From contig CABRIF010000048.1 in the NCBI GenBank assembly GCA_902470925.1, positions 1 through 17,210 of the forward strand: 17,210 nucleotides of DNA, written 5' to 3'. The position numbers and the translations under genes were made by a program. This stretch comes from an uncultured Collinsella sp. (GTDB lineage Bacteria > Actinomycetota > Coriobacteriia > Coriobacteriales > Coriobacteriaceae). Positions 12,780-17,210 of this stretch are shown here, piece by piece (within the stretch, counting starts at the first letter, position 1; each line of letters starts with the position of its first letter). Under the pieces are notes generated by a model that saw only the letters and a program-made list of their open reading frames with translations, was not told the origin of the DNA and did no database searches.

Positions 12780-13691
12780 TTAGGCGCCCACGAGGGCGCG
12801 GCAGAAATCGTGCGCGTCGAACCGTTGGAGGTCCTCGACCTGCTCGCCCACGCCCACGCGATAGATGGGCAGATGCAAGCGCTGAGCGACCGCCAGCGCG
12901 ATACCGCCCTTCGCGGTGCCGTCGAGCTTGGTCAAGATGATGCCGTCGAGCCCCAGCGCGTCGTTGAACTCCTGAGCCTGGACGAGTCCGTTCTGACCGG
13001 TGGCGGCATCGATCACAAGGACCACGTGCACCGGGATCGGGCCGGCAGCGGCCGCGGCGGCCCGCTTGCGCGTGACCTTGACGACCTTGGCCAGCTCGCG
13101 CATGAGCTCCTCGCTCGTGTGCAGGCGGCCGGCCGTGTCGATCAGCACCAGCTCGGCGCCGTTCCTGTCGGCCTGGTCGAGCACGTCGTAGCACACACTC
13201 GCCGGGTCGGCCCCGCGCTCGCGCTTGACCACGGGCACGCCCGCGCGGGTGCCCCACACGTCGAGCTGCTCAATCGCGGCGGCGCGGAAGGTATCGGCGC
13301 TGCCGATCACCGTGCTCGTCCCGGCATGCGCGGCGGCGCTGGCGATCTTACCCACCGTGGTGGTCTTGCCGGCGCCGTTGATACCCACGAACAGCACGCA
13401 GGACGGCGTGCTGTCGAAGATGTCGCACTCCGGCTCGACAAACACCTCGGCCAGGCGCTCGGCGAGCGCGGCGCGCAGCTGTTCGGCGGTCTTGAGGTTC
13501 TTGCGGGCAGCCATGTCGCGCAGATCATCGGTGACCTGCATGGCGATCTCGCCGCCCATGTCACCCATGACCAGCGAGTCCTCCAGCTCCTCCCAGAAGT
13601 CCTCATCGACCTCGCCGCCGAAGTAGAAGACCTCGTTTAGGGCCTCGCGGCTGCGCTCGAGCCCGCGTTTCAGTGAATCGAACAGTCCCAT
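12780..13691 (-). CDS. ftsY: Signal recognition particle receptor FtsY
   Basis: FtsY is the SRP receptor GTPase that pairs with Ffh to deliver ribosomes to the translocon. The 303-residue protein is the short NG form: N domain 1-95 and G domain with GINGAGKTTT (103-112), ADTFRAAAIEQL (132-143), DTAGRLHT (185-192), DAATGQN (228-234) and TKLDGTAKGG (254-263). There is no acidic N-terminal A domain, so membrane contact probably relies on the amphipathic first helix (MGLFDSLKRGLERS). Its ATG directly follows the smc stop (TAAATG), with AAAGGT inside the end of smc, implying coupled translation. The stop is nine bases from the first repeat of the array. Confidence 0.97.
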   Translation of the reverse strand: MGLFDSLKRGLERSREALNEVFYFGGEVDEDFWEELEDSLVMGDMGGEIAMQVTDDLRDMAARKNLKTAEQLRAALAERLAEVFVEPECDIFDSTPSCVLFVGINGAGKTTTVGKIASAAAHAGTSTVIGSADTFRAAAIEQLDVWGTRAGVPVVKRERGADPASVCYDVLDQADRNGAELVLIDTAGRLHTSEELMRELAKVVKVTRKRAAAAAAGPIPVHVVLVIDAATGQNGLVQAQEFNDALGLDGIILTKLDGTAKGGIALAVAQRLHLPIYRVGVGEQVEDLQRFDAHDFCRALVGA

Positions 13692-16600
13692 TTAGGCATT
13701 CACGACCTTTCCGGTTTCGCGATCGAGTTTCTGGCTGACCACCCGGCTCACGCCGTCGGCCTGCATGGAGACACCGTAGAGGACGTCGGCGTCCTCCATG
13801 GTGCGGCGCTGATGCGAGATCACGAGCAGCTGCGTGGTGCGACGCAGGTAGTCGATGGCCCCGATCAGCTTGGAGAGATTCGAGTCGTCCAGCGCGGCCT
13901 CGACCTCATCGAGCACGTAGAACGGCACGGTGCGGGTGCGGTACACCGCGAACAGCAGCGCGAGCGCCGTCAGCGACTTCTCGCCGCCGCTCATGAGCAT
14001 CATCTTGGTGATGCGCTTGCCGCGCGGCTGTGCCACGACCTCGATGCCGGTATCGGCCGGGTGCTCGGGGTCGGTCATCTCCAAATGGGCCTGACCGCCC
14101 GGGAAGAGCATGCTGAAGACCTCCTGGAAGTTCGCATCGACCTTCTCGAACGTCGTCAAGAAGCTCGTGCGCATCTTGCGGTCGATGGCGGCGGTGATCT
14201 TGGTGAGGGCGCGGCGTGCGCCCTCGAGGTCGCCCAGCTGGGCGGCGATGTAGTCGGCGCGCTCCTTCAGCGTCTCGTACTCCTCCATGGCCACCTGGTT
14301 GACGGGTCCTAGGTTGTTAATCTGGCGGACCAGGTCGTTGAGCTCGCGCTCGGCGGCCGCGCGGTCATCGGGGGCCGGCAGCTGCAGAGCCTCCTCCAGC
14401 ACGGTGGCGCCGTCAGCGGTGATGGCCTTGATGGCTGCCTCCACCTGCACCTCGAGCTTGCCGCGCGCCACCTTCGCGTCGTTGACGGAGGTCTGGGCAG
14501 CATCCACCTCGAGCTTGGCGCGGGCAACCTCTCCCTTGGCATCCTCGATCGTGCGACGCAGCGAGGCCGAGTCGGCTTCCTCCAGCGACGCCTGGTCGCG
14601 CAGGCGGGCGGCCCAATCCATCGCGCGCTCGGACAGCGCCAGGTAGCGGTCGTGCAGCGGGTCCACGCGCAGTCGAAGCACCTCCAGCGAGCGGGCGGCC
14701 TGCTCGGTGCCGCGGATGCGGCGGTCGATGCCCTCCAGGCGACGCTTCAGCTCCGGCGCGCGCGCCGACAGGCTGCGCAGGCGCTCGGTTGCCTGGGCCA
14801 GGCGCACCTTGGCATCGGCCAGGCGCTCGGCCGCCTCGGCATCGTCCCGGCGGAGCCGCTCCAGATCGTCGGAGGCGGCATCGAGCGCGGCGGCGGCCTG
14901 ATCGGCTGCGGCGCGTGCCCGGTCGCGCTCCTCGTTCAGCGCGTCGAGCCGCGGATGGGCCTCGCGTACCGAGGCGCTCGCCTCCTCGCGACGGCGCGCG
15001 AGCTGCGTGCGCTCGGCAAGCGTCGCGGACAGCGAATGCTCCATGCGCCCGATCTCGGACAGCAGCGAGTTGCGCTCCCCCTCGAGCCGCGAGATCTCGC
15101 CGGCCGATGTGCGCTCCTCTGCCTGCGCGGCCTCGATGGCCGCAGATGCCTCCGCCACCTGGCGCTCGGCGTGATCGAAGGCAGCCGAGAGCTCGGGCTC
15201 CAGGCCCTCCAGCTCGCGAATGCGGCGCTTGCGCTCCAGGGTGCCGGCCGCGCGCCCGCCGCCGCGCACCACGCGCACCACGCCGCCGTCGCGCACGCGC
15301 ACGCCATCGCGCGTCACGTACGTCACGCCCGCAACCGCCGGCGCCGCCAGCGCCTCCTCAAGCGAATCGACCACGTAGAGGTGACCCAGGAGCGCCGCCA
15401 CCGCGCCCGAGACGCCCTCGCGCACGCGCAGCAGCTCCACCAGGCGGGTCCCCGCAGCATCGAGCGCGGCGGGCGCGGCCATGTTCCCGGCAAGCAGCAG
15501 CGCCTCGCCCGAGACGCCCTCGGCGGCGGCAGCGAAGCCGGCGGCCTCGGCCAGACCCTCGGCATCTGCGAGCACCTGCGCGTCGATGTCGCCGCCCAGC
15601 AGCTGCTCAACCAGGGCCTCGAGGTCGGCGGGGGCCTCGATCATGTCACCCAGGCGACCGGCGATCGCGTGCTCGCACACACGGGCCACCTCGGCGGCGA
15701 GCGGCGAGGCGTCGGCCAGGCTCGCGTCGAGCTTGCGCAGGCCGGACAGCTCGGAGCGCACGTCGGCCACAGCACCGCGCGCCTGGTTCTCGCGCTCGCG
15801 CAGGGCGCTCGCCGCCGCCTGCGCCTCCTCGACGGCCCGACGCGCCCCCGAAAGCGCCTCGCGGGCCGAGTCGAGCTCGCCGGCGAGCTCCTCGGCGCGT
15901 CCGCGACGGCTTTCCAGCGAGGCCTGCAGCGTCTGCGCATCATCGTCGATCTGCTCCAGGCGCTTGGCGTACATGCCGTCCTCGAGCTCGGCGTTCGACA
16001 GCTTCTCGCGCACGCGCGCCAGCTCAAGCGAGGCCGCGTCGGCCTGGCGCTGATGCTCGCGCTGCTCGCGCGTGAGCTCGGAGATGCGCTCGTCGAGCTC
16101 CAGGCGCTGATTGTGCAGGCGCTCGGCCGCCGGCGAAAGGCCCTCGACATCCGCGCGGGCCACGTCCGATGCCGCCCGCTGGTCATCGAGCTGGCCGTTG
16201 ACGTCGGCGAGCTCGTCGGCCACACGACGGCGCTGATGCTCGGAGGAGGACAGCGTCCCGCGCATCTCGGAAAGGCGGGCCACCATGTTGCGGCCCTTCT
16301 CCTCCAGCAGGCGCATATCCGAGCCGATCCGGCCCACCACGTCCTGCATATGCCGGCGCTGCTCGCCCAGATCGCCCACGAACAGGCCCTTCTCCTCCAG
16401 CATCACCTGGAGCTTCTCCAGCTCGCGCTCCTTCTCGCCCAGCCGGTAGCGCGCCAGCTCGAGCGCGGCGGCGCTCTGGTGCGAGCTCGACTCCAGATCG
16501 GCCCATTCGATCTGGAGCTGCCGCAGCTCGTCGACTGCCAGGATCTGGGTGAGTTCGCGGGCGCGCGCGGAGAGGTCCTTGTACTTCCGGGCGCGATCGA

Positions 16601-17167
16601 CCTGGCGCTCCAGGGGCTTCAGCTGCCGGGAGATCTCGCGGTTGATGTCGCGGGCCCGCGTGAGGTGCTCGTCCATACTGCGGATCTTGCGCAGAGCGCG
16701 CTCCTTGCGGCGCTTGTGCTTGGAGATGCCCGCGGCCTCCTCGATCAGGGCGCGGCGCTCCTCGGGGCGGCTCTGCAGAATCGCGTCGAGCTTGCCCTGG
16801 GAGATGATGGAATGGGTGTCCTTGCCCAGGCCTGAGTCGTGCAGGATGTCCTGGATGTCCATCAGGCGGCACGGGCTGGAGTTGATCAGGTACTCGCTTT
16901 CGCCCGAGCGGTACATGCGGCGCGTCACCGCGACCTCGTTGAAGTCGACCGGCAGGGTGTGGTCGGAGTTGTCGAGCACGAGGGTGACCTCGGCCACGCC
17001 TACGGGCTTGCGCGCCGAGGAGCCCGAGAAGATCACGTCCTCCATGGCCTGGCCGCGCAGCTGGCGGGCGCTCTGCTCGCCCAACACCCACAGAATGGCG
17101 TCGGAGACGTTGGACTTGCCCGAGCCGTTCGGCCCCACGATGACGGTGAGGCCGGGCTCGAAGGTCA
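13692..17167 (-). CDS. smc: Chromosome segregation protein SMC, 5'-truncated by contig end
   Basis: SMC is the condensin ATPase that organises and segregates the chromosome with ScpA/ScpB. The visible 1157 residues (numbered with the artificial start as 1) include Walker A GPNGSGKS (12-19), two long coiled coils (about 160-490 and 645-1000), a hinge (about 500-640, Ala/Gly-rich), the ABC signature LMSGGEKSLTALAL (1058-1071) and Walker B FYVLDEVEAALDD (1083-1095). SMC proteins normally begin about 20 residues before FEPGLTVIVGPNG, so only that short piece is missing. The apparent GTG start at 17168-17166 takes its first base from the adapter and is false. Adjacent ftsY starts at the stop codon. 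Confidence 0.97.
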
Positions 17168-17210
17168 CTGTCTCTTATACACATCTCCGAGCCCACGAGA
17201 CGTAGAGGAA
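17168..17210 (+). other. Illumina Nextera Tn5/i7 adapter (not genomic)
   Basis: Positions 17168-17201 match the reverse complement of the Nextera read-2 transposase adapter exactly, starting with the mosaic end CTGTCTCTTATACACATCT. The next eight bases (17202-17209, GTAGAGGA) match the N712 i7 index as I remember it, and the final A fits the start of the P7 oligo. Trim this stretch. Confidence 0.98.

Noticed and set aside
12514..13257. Minus-strand frame running through the repeats (247 aa)
   Set aside because: It is the wrong frame of ftsY extended through the repeat array. Its TTPSPN-type peptides are translations of the repeat, with no independent support.
14652..16835. 727-aa plus-strand open frame
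   Set aside because: It is antisense to the smc coiled-coil region and has no recognisable motif.

Overview
This is a GC-rich bacterial contig in which every recognisable gene lies on the minus strand. Read right to left, the order is smc (5' end cut), ftsY, ffh, thyA, folA, a glyoxalase-like gene, a SpoU/TrmH-type RNA methyltransferase, ftsH, an unknown 147-aa gene, a NYN/LOTUS gene, rplS, rnhB, yraN, comM and dprA (3' end cut). Gene content, GC richness and protein style suggest Actinomycetota, class Coriobacteriia, perhaps close to Collinsella. This is an inference from family recollection, not a database result.

Both ends are not genomic. Positions 1-54 are an Illumina Nextera P5/i5/Tn5 adapter and 17168-17210 are the Tn5/i7 adapter of the other side. 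Genuine sequence is therefore about 55-17167. The adapters create false protein ends in dprA and smc.

Region 13692-10989 is the chromosome-organisation and protein-targeting block: the SMC condensin ATPase and the two SRP-pathway GTPases FtsY and Ffh. smc and ftsY abut (TAAATG). ftsY and ffh are separated by 300 bases holding six copies of a 21-base G-rich repeat in mixed orientation, the most unusual structure in the window. Region 10692-7890 pairs thymidylate synthase with dihydrofolate reductase (the dTMP/folate cycle), followed by a glyoxalase-fold protein and an RNA 2'-O-methyltransferase in a tight run. Region 7706-5811 is the membrane protease FtsH, ended by a strong intrinsic terminator. 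Region 5457-3920 holds the unknown 147-aa protein and a NYN-domain putative RNase with a C-terminal LOTUS-like domain.

Region 3717-3216 is a compact rplS unit with its own promoter, leader hairpin and terminator, without the usual rpsP/rimM/trmD neighbours. rnhB (RNase HII) starts just past that terminator. Region 2229-55 is a yraN-comM-dprA cluster with overlapping genes, associated with DNA uptake and processing. No tRNA, rRNA, CRISPR array, insertion sequence or phage gene was seen. No multi-gene system that I would call clearly new was found. The best candidates for novelty are the repeat array between ftsY and ffh, the nested inverted repeat between ffh and thyA, and the NYN/LOTUS gene with its unknown neighbour.
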